A DNA stretch of 64,000 nt from Labrys miyagiensis (GTDB taxonomy: Bacteria > Pseudomonadota > Alphaproteobacteria > Rhizobiales > Labraceae), in assembly GCF_030160835.1 (NCBI RefSeq), contig NZ_BSPC01000023.1, positions 124,001 to 188,000 of the forward strand. The letters run 5' to 3'. The position numbers were made by a program, and so were the translations under genes. Positions 8,857-17,224 of the stretch are shown here, one piece after another. Position 1 is the stretch's first letter. Each line of letters opens with the position of its first letter. Below the pieces are notes generated by a model, which saw nothing but the letters and a program-made list of their open reading frames with translations, had not been told where the DNA came from and did no database searches.

Positions 8857-9240
8857 ATGGACGAGACTTTGCCCGGCCCTTCACAAAAACGGATTATCCC
8901 GGCAGCAGGTTCCAACTGGCTTCACTACTTGCTGCATGAGGCCGAAATCTCGCGCCGCAACCGGCCTGTCCGAATAAAAGCGCGCAAGTCCCATCTCGAC
9001 AGCCAGATCGTGACCTGGGCGAGAGGCTATCTCGACGGTTACACCGGGGCGATGACGCAGACGGATTACACCGCCTCCATCGGTGGCAGCGAGCCTTCGA
9101 CAGTCCTGAACGACAATACGGTCCTGCGGAACCAGCTGCGGGCCTATTGCCTTCGACACCGCAGCCAGCCCCTGGAGAGCGCGCTTCGGCAGATCCTGGA
9201 CCGGATCGGCCTACCTGTCGGCGAGGCGCCCACGCACTAA
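8857..9240 (+). CDS. Hypothetical protein, 127 residues
   Basis: Open frame MDETLPGPSQKRIIPAAGSN to a stop at 9240. The ATG at 8857 is preceded by AAAAAGG. The protein is basic in the first half and contains LHYLLHEAEISRRNRPVRIK and a C-terminal QPLESALRQILDRIGL segment that looks helical. No signal peptide or membrane segment. Codon use is normal for the window, which argues it is real. I do not recognise the family; no function is assigned. Confidence 0.5.
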   Translation: MDETLPGPSQKRIIPAAGSNWLHYLLHEAEISRRNRPVRIKARKSHLDSQIVTWARGYLDGYTGAMTQTDYTASIGGSEPSTVLNDNTVLRNQLRAYCLRHRSQPLESALRQILDRIGLPVGEAPTH

Positions 9241-9249
9241 GCGGCGCCC

Positions 9250-9467
9250 TCACAGATGCTCGTGCACCTCGTCGATGCTCGTCGCCGACACCCGCTTGTC
9301 GAACACGATCTGGCCGTGGCCTCCGAGAGCAGCTCCTCCGCCAGCTTATCCGCGCGATGAGGAAAGGCGTCCAAGTCGTTGAGATTCTTTTCCTCCAGCC
9401 CCCAGTTGAAGGCATTCTGCCCGCGGCCCTGGCGCATATATGCCGTGCCGAGGGCGGTGATCTTCAT
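9250..9467 (-). pseudogene. Frameshifted remnant downstream of the GntR gene
   Basis: From the ATG at 9467 the frame reads MKITALGTAYMRQGRGQNAF, then EEKNLNDLDAFPHRADKLAE and ELLSEATARS before turning into Arg/Ser-rich sequence ending at 9237. A second frame supplies GHGQIVFDKRVSATSIDEVH and EHL with a stop at 9250. Joined, they look like one short conserved protein of about 72 residues, or the two ends of a longer one with the middle lost. The ATG lies three bases after the GntR stop, so the gene belonged to the same transcript. I cannot name the parent family. Confidence 0.45.
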
Positions 9468-9470
9468 GGC

Positions 9471-10196
9471 TCAGACGATCCCGGCCGCGAGCAGGGCCTT
9501 CACGGATTTGTCGAAATGCTCGGCCATCGTCGCCTCCGCCAGGTGCTGGTCGCCGGCGGTGATCGCCGCAGCGATGCGGATGTGGCAGTCGACCGAATTG
9601 AGCCGGTCGGCATCGGAGGGGCGGCTCGTCCAGCCGATGCGCCAGGTCTGCCGCGTGACCACCTCGAAGGAACTAACGATCAGGGCAAACAGCGGATTGC
9701 GCGAGGCCCGGCCGATGGCGGCGTGGAAGGCGATGTCGTGCTCCATCACCCGATCGGGGGTATGGAAATCCTCCAGCATGGCGGCGGCGAAGCGGCCGAT
9801 CTCGTGCGCCTCGCGATCGCTGCGGCGCAAAGCGGCGAGAGCCACAGTGCGCATCTCGATCGTCCGCCTGACGTCGTAGATCTGCTGGATCGAGGCCTGA
9901 TCCGTCTGCACCGCATGGTCGAACACCATGCCCAGCACATTGTTGTCGATCGAGCCGACGCGGGCGCGGCGGCCATTGCCGACATCGATGATGCCGAGCG
10001 TGGATAGCGAGCGATAGGCCTCGCGAACCACGGTCCGCGAGACGTCGAGCTCCGTCGCCAGGGTCGCTTCGCTCGGAATGGTGTCCCCCCGACGCAACCG
10101 GCCGATTCGAATATGATCGGTCACCGCCCGCATCACGCGCCCGACCAGGCCGCGATCGGCGTCCGAATTGGCAAGAAGGGCGGCGGTGTTTATCAA
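9471..10196 (-). CDS. GntR family regulator, FadR/FCD subfamily
   Basis: A 241-residue repressor-type protein. Residues 15-80 form the winged helix (RRGDTIPSEATLATEL, VSRTVVREAYRSLSTLG). Residues 100-235 are the all-helical FCD ligand domain with the metal-binding set D154, H158 (EHDIAFH), H205 and H227. Such regulators usually sense sugar acids or other small carboxylates. The start is a TTG at 10196 with AGGTG upstream; the inverted repeat at 10205-10219 covers this ribosome binding site, so autoregulation is likely. The remnant at 9250-9467 follows three bases after the stop. The IlvD/Edd dehydratase and MFS genes 2-4 kb away would be logical targets, but nothing shows this directly. Confidence 0.85.
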   Translation of the reverse strand: MINTAALLANSDADRGLVGRVMRAVTDHIRIGRLRRGDTIPSEATLATELDVSRTVVREAYRSLSTLGIIDVGNGRRARVGSIDNNVLGMVFDHAVQTDQASIQQIYDVRRTIEMRTVALAALRRSDREAHEIGRFAAAMLEDFHTPDRVMEHDIAFHAAIGRASRNPLFALIVSSFEVVTRQTWRIGWTSRPSDADRLNSVDCHIRIAAAITAGDQHLAEATMAEHFDKSVKALLAAGIV

Positions 10197-10204
10197 AACT
10201 CAAC

Positions 10205-10219
10205 ACCTATATGATAGGT
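10205..10219. promoter_or_regulatory. Probable GntR-type operator overlapping the ribosome binding site
   Basis: ACCTAT-ATG-ATAGGT is a perfect 6-bp inverted repeat with a 3-bp spacer, 8 bp upstream of the TTG start of the minus-strand GntR gene. FadR-subfamily repressors bind short palindromes of this size. It overlaps the AGGTG ribosome binding site of the gene. Confidence 0.5.
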
Positions 10220-10754
10220 TACTGAATTTTGCAACATAGAGATGGGAAAATTGGCGATGTCAATCAGCAATCTTCTCAGACAGGTCTGAGACCAAGGCGC
10301 CTCCCGGATACGCGCGCATCCGCATGGCAGGATGAGATGTTACCGATTTGCAGTCTGCCGCTGCGTCAGGGCAAACACGTCATATTTGACGGAGTGTGCG
10401 AGGGGCGAATGACGTCTAGATTGTACTGGCGAATGGCGCAGCGATCTCCGAACAGATCCCCTCCATGCTGTGTCGTTCGCACCTTCGCTCGGTTCTCTCG
10501 GTACCCTATACAAGCCCGCGCCGCGGGCTTCTTTTTGCGGCCCCAGGATCTTGAATACAACAGCTGTCGTTATAAAATTCGGGATTGTGATAGAAGGTTA
10601 GCCGATCAGCGAACCGTTGGTAATCGCGCTTTTATTTCAGACAACACTTAGCCAAATGGTGAAGTATTGGAGACAGAAAATCTACCGATGACCTCTATTT
10701 CACCTTCCTTGCTTCTCAGACCAGCACAGTTTTACCTCCAGCCAGTCTCCTGCG
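10220..10754 (+). other. Gene-free stretch, possible small RNA ending at a terminator
   Basis: More AT-rich than its surroundings and with no convincing reading frame: the 140-residue frame across 10229-10651 has no ribosome binding site, no domain-like composition and runs straight through a strong terminator. The terminator at 10512-10536 points to a plus-strand transcript that ends there without encoding a protein. Just upstream lies CCCCTCC (within GATCCCCTCCATGC), an anti-Shine-Dalgarno-like tract often exposed in trans-acting small RNAs of alphaproteobacteria. The 5' end cannot be placed. After the terminator (10537-10754) I see nothing further. Confidence 0.35.
10512..10536 (+). terminator. 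Strong intrinsic terminator
   Basis: AAGCCCGCG-C-CGCGGGCTT stem followed by CTTTTT. It has no T-run in the minus direction, so it terminates a plus-strand transcript, although no plus-strand gene precedes it. Confidence 0.75.
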
Positions 10755-11162
10755 ATGTTGATGTTTCCAAGCGCTTCTGCTTCTGTTTCCCGGTCGAGAA
10801 AGGCAGCTGACGTGGCATCCAGCCCCGACGCGCAAGCCCTCGACAGAATGTTTCATGCCCTTGCCGATGCGAGCCGTCGCAGCATGGTGGATCGGCTCTG
10901 CCAGGGCTCCGCCACGGTGACCGAACTCGCCGTGCCGCTTTCCATGGGCCTGCCGGCCGTGCTCAAGCACCTCAGCGTGCTCGAGGCCGCCGGCATCGTC
11001 ACCTCCGAAAAGAGCGGTCGGGTGCGAACCTATCGCATGACGGCGGACGCCCTCAAGCTGGCCGAGGGCTGGCTCGCCGAGCGCAAGGCCTTGCTCGGGC
11101 AGCCGCGCATCAAGCCTGACCGGCATCGCAACGGCGAATCGCTCGAAGTCAAGGAGGCGTGA
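10755..11162 (+). CDS. ArsR family helix-turn-helix regulator
   Basis: About 135 residues from the first ATG. The conserved part (ALDRMFHALADASRRSMVDR, then LSMGLPAVLKHLSVLEAAGI and EKSGRVRTYRM) is the winged helix of the ArsR subgroup that lacks metal-binding cysteines and often regulates AHSA1/SRPBCC partners. Here no such partner follows: the next gene is on the opposite strand. The start is uncertain; the N-terminal Ser-rich 19 residues are unusual and a GTG at 10812 would give a more typical protein. It is related to the ArsR protein at 18428. Confidence 0.75.
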   Translation: MLMFPSASASVSRSRKAADVASSPDAQALDRMFHALADASRRSMVDRLCQGSATVTELAVPLSMGLPAVLKHLSVLEAAGIVTSEKSGRVRTYRMTADALKLAEGWLAERKALLGQPRIKPDRHRNGESLEVKEA

Positions 11163-11186
11163 TTCGGCTGACGAATCCGTCTCCCG

Positions 11187-12896
11187 TCAGGCATCTCCCC
11201 GAACGCCTGACGGCGACGTCTCCAGGCGTGGCAGGGACCCTGGACCGAGAACCTCCCGGGTGATGGCCCGCAGGAAGTGTGGCAGGATGCCAAAGGCGTA
11301 AGGCGCGTGGACACGCTCCAGCCTTTGGTGAAACTCACGCCCCCAGGGCCCGATATTCACGGTGGGATAGGACAGCGCGTCGGGTACGATCCCGTCGATA
11401 TGCCGGGTAGCCGGCGTATTGGCAGCAACGATGCGGCTATCGTCTTCCCTCGATGCATGGCCGAGGAAGCTCATGTCGGAAATGCCGGTGAAATAGTCAC
11501 GGTATTTGAAGTGCGTATCCAATTCCCGTTCCGTGGCGAGGCGTGCTGCTTCCAACGCCCGCGCAAAAGCTCTGTGGGACGGGCGCGCATCATCGAGATG
11601 GGTGTGGGGGTAATGCAGGCTGCCGAAGCCGACGATGACGGTAGGCCCAGTGACACGCGCCTCCGCCACCATCGCATCCACAAGCGCACGCGTGAGCTGG
11701 AGCGGATTGTCATTGCCGGCGAGCGAGGCTTCCAGCACCTTGATGCGATTTACGGCCGCTTCGCCGCCGACGCGGGCAAGTTCCAGCAGCAGTTCGGAAA
11801 CCGTCAGCACCCGGGCGTCCTGCCCACCGGAAGGCTGGGCGGCGCCGAGATAGTGGGCATAACGCTCGGCCTGCATGTTGAAATGCTGAAGAGCACGTGA
11901 CAGCGCCCCCTGCACTTTCGCCCGGAACACGCCGAACAATTCCTCGGGCGTGCGCGAATGGGAGAGCCAGTTGAAGGCGATCCAGGTGCGCTCGGGCGTA
12001 GTCACCTCATAGCCGCCACGGAAATCGCGGGCCTCCAGGCAGATCGGTGGCGGGGAAACCTCGCCGCCGGCGCGGTCGCAAAGCTCGGCATTGGCCTCGA
12101 TCGCCCGCATGATCTCCGCCGCGATCAGATGGGCACTGATGCCTTCGAACGGGTAGCTCGCATGCGAGGGCTGGCCGATCACGAAAGCGAAGGGCAGGAG
12201 CTTGCCGATGGTGCCCCGGTAGATTGCCCTCCCCTCCGCGCCGTCGCCCTGGTCGCTGGTGGCGTCGAGATTGATGCCCGCGACGATGTCGAGGCCCCAG
12301 CGCGCCGTCAGCGCCGGCAGGGCCCGGCGCAGGCTGCGCATGCCCTGCGAGTTGCGCTCCTCGTCGGGCGTGACGAAGAGGATGAGGTTGCCCTCGCGCT
12401 CCTCCTGCGCCGCGAACTCCTCGAGCACGGCGATGCCGGCCGCAACGCCACTCTTCATGTCGAGCATACCCCGCCCCGGGATGAAATCGCCGCCGCGGAA
12501 ATCGGCAAGCGCCCGCTCCTCATTGGGAGCCAGGGGCCGGCTCGACAGGTCGGCGATCAGTGCCTCCCTCAATTGGTCCGGCTCGAAGGCCAACGGCGCG
12601 AGATCGCGATAATTGCCGATGGACACCACATCGTAATGCCCTGCCAGTGCCAGCGTGCGCCGGCCGCTGCCGCGCACCACCGCCACCACGCTCCGCGTCA
12701 GCGGCGAGCCATGGCTGTCGATCAGGGCGATATCCTCGGTATGGTCCTGGAAATAGGGAATTTCGCGAAGGAGCCCCGCGAGCTTCTCGCCGAAGGACGC
12801 TTCATCCGGCGTGCCCGTTTCACTCGGCCAGCGCACGAGGCGATAGGAAAGCTCGCGGACCCGTTCGGCGGGATTCCAGGCAGCGTCGGTGGTCAC
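11187..12896 (-). CDS. M20-family peptidase, RocB-like (arginine utilisation protein type)
   Basis: A 569-residue zinc hydrolase. The metal-binding core is visible: LAGHYDVVS (His and Asp), GRGMLDMKSGVA (bridging Asp), FVTPDEERNS (catalytic Glu pair) and a C-terminal portion (FTGISDMSFLGH, PTVNIGPWGREFHQRLERVH) characteristic of the RocB group rather than of ordinary M20 deacylases. Length and order match RocB. The GTG at 12896 is chosen because GGAAAG sits five to six bases upstream and because homology begins with NPAERVRELSYRLVRWPSET; the longer frame to 13157 is probably non-coding. The substrate is unknown; a peptide or amidated amino acid is likely. It faces the cupin gene in the same direction about 200 bp upstream. 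Confidence 0.8.
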   Translation of the reverse strand: MTTDAAWNPAERVRELSYRLVRWPSETGTPDEASFGEKLAGLLREIPYFQDHTEDIALIDSHGSPLTRSVVAVVRGSGRRTLALAGHYDVVSIGNYRDLAPLAFEPDQLREALIADLSSRPLAPNEERALADFRGGDFIPGRGMLDMKSGVAAGIAVLEEFAAQEEREGNLILFVTPDEERNSQGMRSLRRALPALTARWGLDIVAGINLDATSDQGDGAEGRAIYRGTIGKLLPFAFVIGQPSHASYPFEGISAHLIAAEIMRAIEANAELCDRAGGEVSPPPICLEARDFRGGYEVTTPERTWIAFNWLSHSRTPEELFGVFRAKVQGALSRALQHFNMQAERYAHYLGAAQPSGGQDARVLTVSELLLELARVGGEAAVNRIKVLEASLAGNDNPLQLTRALVDAMVAEARVTGPTVIVGFGSLHYPHTHLDDARPSHRAFARALEAARLATERELDTHFKYRDYFTGISDMSFLGHASREDDSRIVAANTPATRHIDGIVPDALSYPTVNIGPWGREFHQRLERVHAPYAFGILPHFLRAITREVLGPGSLPRLETSPSGVRGDA

Positions 12897-13104
12897 GGGT
12901 CTTTCCTTGTGGTTGCCGGTGCAGCTTGCCAAGCCTGCGGCCGGGATCGGGAACGCTATCAGGCGAAACGAATGATGAAAACGCCAATCCCGTTGAAAAG
13001 TCGCCAGATTGCACCGGGTCTTCGACCTCATCTCGGATGCGCGTTCGTCGCGCTTCGCCCTATCGATGGCCGGGGCCTGCCGGTCGCCTCTCCCGATCAT
13101 TCTG

Positions 13105-13503
13105 TCAGGCCGGGAACTCGTAGACGACGTCCGAAAAACGGCCAGTGGGAAAGACATAGAACAGCCTCAGATCGCCCTCGCCGCTGTTGCGCAGCGCATG
13201 CCAGGCATTGCCGGGAATGAAGATGGCGGCTCCGTTGGTGACGGTGCTTTCCTTGCCGTCGACGGTGAGCACACCCGAGCCTTCCAGGATCAGGTAGATC
13301 TCGGCTTCGGCATGGCGATGCGGCGGATTGTTGCCGCCTGGAGACAGAATCGCGATGCCGGCGCATAGAGCGTCCGTGGGTGTGATGTCGGCGCTGAACA
13401 GCGTATGCCAGGCGACACTCCCCTTGGCCGGATCGTCCCACACCTCTCGCGGCCGCTCCTCGGCTCGGGTGATGACGGTCTGCGCCTGCGATGTCGTGCC
13501 CAT
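13105..13503 (-). CDS. Cupin domain protein
   Basis: A 132-residue single-domain cupin. The metal motif is PPHRHAEAEIYLILEG (His-x-His-x4-Glu) with the distal His in GNAWHALRNSG. The protein starts MGTTSQAQTVITRAEERPRE. Small cupins of this kind are found beside amino-acid and betaine degradation genes and include DMSP-lyase-like and ectoine-synthase-like forms, but this one cannot be given a reaction. It lies upstream of the RocB-like gene on the same strand and 80 bp from the reductase remnant. Confidence 0.75.
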   Translation of the reverse strand: MGTTSQAQTVITRAEERPREVWDDPAKGSVAWHTLFSADITPTDALCAGIAILSPGGNNPPHRHAEAEIYLILEGSGVLTVDGKESTVTNGAAIFIPGNAWHALRNSGEGDLRLFYVFPTGRFSDVVYEFPA

Positions 13504-13582
13504 GGTGGGCTCCCTTGCATGTCTATCGTTGCAGACTATGGCATGCCGGCGCCGCTATGAAACAGGTTGTCGGCCCCTGCCC

Positions 13583-14408
13583 TCAGCGAAGCTTGATCTC
13601 GCGGTCGGATCGCAGGCGCGAGGAACAGGCAAGGATATAGCCGGCCGCTTCCTCTTGGGGGCTGAGCCCCCCATCATGACGGAGATCGATCTCGCCGCTG
13701 ACCTTCTCGACCCGGCAGGTACCGCATTGGCCCTGCCCGCAGCCGCAGGGGATGATCACACCCTGGCGCAGCGCCGCCTGCATCATCGTCTCGCCCGGGC
13801 CGACCCCGATGTCCCGCTCCCCAATACGCAGCCGATATTGCGGGGCGCCTGCCTCGCCGCCCGGAGGCAAGGCGGCAGGCTTCGTGATAGGGCCGAACGC
13901 CTCCATATGAAAGGCGGTGCTCCGGTCTCCTTCGGCGTTCGTCCGGCGCGCGGGCCAGATGGAACCAGGCGATATCCGCGTCGGGCTCCACGAGAACGAG
14001 GCTCCGCAGCATCGACATCAGCGGTGTCGCACCAGGGCCCGCGGAAACAAAGGCAAGGGGCGCGCCAGGCCGGCGCCCTTCGAGGGTGAAACGCCCGCGC
14101 GGCGGCCAGGCCTCGATGGTGGCACCGGCCAAGATATGGCGGTGCAGCCAGTTGGTGGCGCGGCCCTGAGCATGGGCCTTGATGGTGATCTCCACCTTGC
14201 CCTCCGCCGGCGCGGAGAAGATGGAGAAGGTCCGCATCAGATCCTCCCCGCCGTAAGGCACTTTCAGCGTCATCGCCTGCCCGGCTTCATGCTCGAAGGA
14301 GGCCTGCGTCTCGAACAGGAAGGAGCGGATCGTCGGCGTTTCCCGACGCACACCGACGCAGGACAGGCGGATCAGCCCGGCGCCGGGCTCGGATACTTCC
14401 ACGGGCAC
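13583..14408 (-). pseudogene. Glycine-betaine demethylase reductase (gbcB-like) with internal deletion and frameshift
   Basis: The first frame, from a GTG at 14408 four bases after the gbcA stop, encodes the flavin domain: RLSCVGVRRETPTIRSFLFE, the RTFSIFSAP flavin motif, and GRFTLEGRRPGAPLAFVSAG with GPGATPLMSMLRSL starting the NAD domain. After ADIAWFHLARAPDE (about 13945) it becomes RRRRPEHR and loses homology. The second frame resumes at HMEAFGPITKP (13906) and gives a plant-type 2Fe-2S ferredoxin (C-x4-C-x2-C in CGCGQGQCGTC, last Cys in LACSSRL), ending at 13583. Roughly 80-90 residues of the NAD(P)H-binding domain are missing and the frames differ. As written, the gene cannot make a full reductase. 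The ferredoxin part alone could still be translated from the ATG at 13906. Confidence 0.75.
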
Positions 14409-14412
14409 GGGG

Positions 14413-15651
14413 CTACTCGGCCGCTGCCAGCACGGGCCTGGGACTGCCGGCATAGGCTTCCATCTTGGCGACATACCAATCTGAGAAATTGTTCAGGAGG
14501 AACTCCGAGGGCGCGTAAGGGCCGGGGCGGTAGGCGCTGGAGCGAATGCCCAGGTGATTGTTCTCCGCGAGTTGCCGGTCCTGATCGTTGGTGGTGAGCC
14601 AGACGGCCGTCAGGCGCCCGACGTCGTAGTCGACGCCCTCCACCGCATCTTCGTGCACCAGCCAGGTCGTGCTCACCGCCGTGCGATGGGCCGAGAGCGG
14701 CAGGACGCGGAAATGCATGATCTGGTCGGAGAGGAAATGGTTCCAGTTGTTGGGCACCCGGAACAACCGAACGGAGCCGAGCTCCGGCTCGGTAAAATCG
14801 GCCAGGAGCTTGGCGCAACCAGGCTTGCCGTCGAGCGTGAAGGACGTCGTCCCCTCGTTGAAGGGCAGGCGGATGCAGCGGAACTCGACACCGCCATCGG
14901 CGGGCCGGTGCGGAAGGCCGAGACGGTCCCAGCGCGCGGTGGAGCGCTCCATCAGCCCCCTGAACGTCGCGCTGGCAGCCGGATCGTCCGGCAAGGCGAA
15001 CTCCACCAGCGTGACCAGGAGTTCGGGATGGTTGCCGGAGCAGTGATAGCATTCGCGGTTGTTCTCGATCACCAGCTTCCAGTTCGCCTCCTCGATGATG
15101 GTGGAAGTGAAGGCAACCTTGGTGCGATCGGGCATATGGGGCGCGATATAGGGCGTCACCGCCGCCCGATAACGCTCCAGCGAGGGCGGCTCCTCGGCGA
15201 TGGAGACGAAGATCATGCCGCAGATGACCTCGACGTGGGCGGGCCGAAGCCCGTAGCCGGCCGGATCGAAATCGTCGGGCATCTGGCGGGCGTTGATCAG
15301 TCGCCCGTCGAGCTCATAGACCCATTGATGATAGGGGCAGACGAGGCGGTTCACATGCCCGCTCTCGGTCAGGCAGAGGCGCGAGCCGCGATGGCGGCAA
15401 ACATTGTGGAAGGCGCGGATCTGGCCGTCGCGGTCGCGCAGGACGATGAGCGAATTGCCGCCGATCTCCAGCGTGTGGAAGTCGCCCGGCCGCTTGATCT
15501 CGCAAGCATTGCAAGCGAACAGCCAATCCGTGGCGAAGACGGCGTCGAGCTCGGCCTGGAAGATCGCATCGTCGACATAGAGGCCCTGCGGCAGACTGAA
15601 GCCGCTCCGGCGCTGGGCGAGAAGATCGCGGACAAGCTCTTGATGCGGCAT
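14413..15651 (-). CDS. gbcA: Rieske non-haem iron oxygenase, glycine betaine demethylase type
   Basis: A 412-residue oxygenase alpha subunit. The Rieske cluster ligands are C85-x-H87 (CRHRGS) and C105-x2-H108 (CPYHQW). The mononuclear iron site is in ENNRECYHCSGNHPEL (H203, H208, with bridging E200), with a distal acidic residue near TTNDQDRQ. Sequence and length match the GbcA family, which removes a methyl group from glycine betaine as formaldehyde; stachydrine demethylase (Stc2) is the nearest alternative. The setting (reductase remnant, FAD oxidoreductase, GbdR-like regulator, sarcosine oxidase) favours glycine betaine. The ATG at 15651 begins MPHQELVRDLLAQRRSGFSL, the normal family start. 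A GbdR-like box lies 71 nt upstream. Confidence 0.85.
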   Translation of the reverse strand: MPHQELVRDLLAQRRSGFSLPQGLYVDDAIFQAELDAVFATDWLFACNACEIKRPGDFHTLEIGGNSLIVLRDRDGQIRAFHNVCRHRGSRLCLTESGHVNRLVCPYHQWVYELDGRLINARQMPDDFDPAGYGLRPAHVEVICGMIFVSIAEEPPSLERYRAAVTPYIAPHMPDRTKVAFTSTIIEEANWKLVIENNRECYHCSGNHPELLVTLVEFALPDDPAASATFRGLMERSTARWDRLGLPHRPADGGVEFRCIRLPFNEGTTSFTLDGKPGCAKLLADFTEPELGSVRLFRVPNNWNHFLSDQIMHFRVLPLSAHRTAVSTTWLVHEDAVEGVDYDVGRLTAVWLTTNDQDRQLAENNHLGIRSSAYRPGPYAPSEFLLNNFSDWYVAKMEAYAGSPRPVLAAAE

Positions 15652-15721
15652 GGGGTGTCTCACTGGATCACTGTCGGCTCCCGCATTGTGGCGGAGAAGT
15701 TGCCTATGGGCGCTGAAGTTT

Positions 15722-15748
15722 CCGACAGGGGACTCGCGATTTCCGACT
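15722..15748 (-). promoter_or_regulatory. GbdR-like operator, gbcA-facing
   Basis: On the minus strand the half-sites AGTCGG and TGTCGG begin 21 bp apart (plus-strand CCGAC at 15722-15726 and 15743-15747, each within TTTCCGAC). The spacing of two helical turns in direct orientation is the pattern bound by AraC-family dimers. The promoter-proximal half-site is 71 nt before the gbcA ATG, close to the distance seen at the other two boxes. Confidence 0.6.
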
Positions 15749-15766
15749 GGGGTCATCCGCCGCATA

Positions 15767-15792
15767 TGTCGTTTTTCTCCTGCCTCATGTCG
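15767..15792 (+). promoter_or_regulatory. GbdR-like operator, facing the FAD oxidoreductase gene
   Basis: TGTCG at 15767-15771 and TGTCG at 15788-15792, a direct repeat with 21-bp period. It aligns over its whole 26 bp with the box before soxB (TGTCG, pyrimidine, TTT, pyrimidine, CTC, and ATGTCG at the end are shared). The second half-site ends 67 nt before the ATG at 15860. It is oriented opposite to the gbcA box, so the divergent promoters each have their own site. Confidence 0.65.
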
Positions 15793-15859
15793 AAAACATG
15801 ATGTCCTTGCCTTACCCGCGGGATGATGATTGGGCGGCCATCCCTTTCTGGAGCCTTCC

Positions 15860-17203
15860 ATGCCCCTCCCTTCCAAGGCCCGCTATGTCGTCATCGGCGC
15901 GGGCATCCACGGCCTCTCCACGGCCTATCACCTCGCCGGGAAGCTCAAGTCCCGGGGCCGCGGCGCGAAGGCCGATATCGTGGTGCTCGACAAGGGCAAG
16001 GTGGGTGCGGGCGCTTCCGGCATCGCCTGCGGCGTGGTGCGCAACAACTACTTCCAGCCAGCCATGCGCGAGTTGATGGCGCATTCCGTAGGCGTCTGGG
16101 AAAGCGATCCAGAGGCCTATTCCTATCATCCGGTCGGCTACATGCAGATCAGTCCCGAGGTGATGCATAAGGATGTCGCCAGCATTTATGAGCAGCAGAA
16201 GGCGATCGGCTACGAGTCGGACTTCATCGAGGGCGCGCCGGATTGCAGCCGCTACATGACCGGCCTGTTCGATGACTGGCAGGCCAGGGGCATCACCTCG
16301 GTGCTGCACGAGAAGCGCGGCGGCTATGCCAACAACATGGCCTCGCTGGAGGGTCTCTCCAGAAAGGCCCGCAATGCCGGCGTGCGCATCCTGGAGGGCG
16401 TCGGCGTCACCGGCTTCGAATTCGGCCAGCACTCCAACGCCATCAGCGCCGTCGAGACCGACCAAGGCCGGATCGAATGCGACTATGTGGTGATCGGCGT
16501 CGGCCCCTGGGTGCGCAATTTCTGGGACATGCTGGGGCTGCCCAAAACCATCTCGATCAAGGGGCGCGACGGCACGATGCACCACGACGTCCCAATGTGG
16601 CACTTCTGGCAGCTGGAGGAGGGCGTGCTGGCGGTCGATCCCGGCTTCCTCACCACCAATGACGGCACGATGCCGCCGGTGATCCATGTCGACACCGATG
16701 CGCCGCTCTATTCCGACAAGACCGGCAAGCTGATCACCGAGGATCTGTGGGGCGTCTATTACAAGCCTGACTTCCACTTCAACGGCGTGCAGGGCGGCGC
16801 CATGCCCTACAAGGTGAAAACGCCCGTGGACGAGGTGGCGATCGACCCCTATGGCCCGAAGAGCCCGGAATTCGTGGCTTCGGAGGAGTTCGTCGACATG
16901 TGGACCTCGGCGCTCGCCTTCTGTCACAAGCGCTTCGAGGGTAAGCATGTCAGCTATCACGAGGAGAAATCCGGCGGCATCGGCTGCTTCACGCCCGACA
17001 GCTTCCCGGTCTTCGATGTCTTCCGCGAGAATTGCTATGTCGTGGCCGACTCCAACCACGGCTACAAGATGCTCGGCGTTGGCGCCCTGGTGGCCGAGGA
17101 GATCACGGGCGGCCGGAGCGCGTTGCTGGAGCCCTTCCGCCTGTCACGCTACGCCGAGGGCAGGCTGCATCCCGTCTCGAACAGCCCGTTCCCCTGGAGT
17201 TGA
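15860..17203 (+). CDS. FAD-dependent oxidoreductase, probable dimethylglycine or sarcosine demethylase
   Basis: A 447-residue DAO-family flavoprotein. The FAD motif is VVIGAGIHGLSTAYHL (G13, G15, G18), and GAGASGIACGVVRNNYFQPA followed by MRELMAHSVGVWE parallels the same region of sarcosine oxidase beta (GRNTTIVRSNYL, EHSMKLWE) encoded 4 kb downstream, so the two are paralogues. C-terminal KSGGIGCFTPDSFPVFDVF and DSNHGYKMLGVGALVAEE close the flavin site. Its place between gbcA and the GbdR-like regulator makes dimethylglycine to sarcosine the best guess for its reaction; no experiment-grade residue in the sequence proves the substrate. The ATG at 15860 has GGAG six bases upstream. It would work in the cytoplasm and release formaldehyde. 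Confidence 0.75.
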   Translation: MPLPSKARYVVIGAGIHGLSTAYHLAGKLKSRGRGAKADIVVLDKGKVGAGASGIACGVVRNNYFQPAMRELMAHSVGVWESDPEAYSYHPVGYMQISPEVMHKDVASIYEQQKAIGYESDFIEGAPDCSRYMTGLFDDWQARGITSVLHEKRGGYANNMASLEGLSRKARNAGVRILEGVGVTGFEFGQHSNAISAVETDQGRIECDYVVIGVGPWVRNFWDMLGLPKTISIKGRDGTMHHDVPMWHFWQLEEGVLAVDPGFLTTNDGTMPPVIHVDTDAPLYSDKTGKLITEDLWGVYYKPDFHFNGVQGGAMPYKVKTPVDEVAIDPYGPKSPEFVASEEFVDMWTSALAFCHKRFEGKHVSYHEEKSGGIGCFTPDSFPVFDVFRENCYVVADSNHGYKMLGVGALVAEEITGGRSALLEPFRLSRYAEGRLHPVSNSPFPWS

Positions 17204-17224
17204 GGCCGTTGCCATGATACTGCC

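Noticed and set aside
10229-10651. A 140-residue open frame
   Set aside because: No ribosome binding site, unusual composition, and it crosses a strong terminator.
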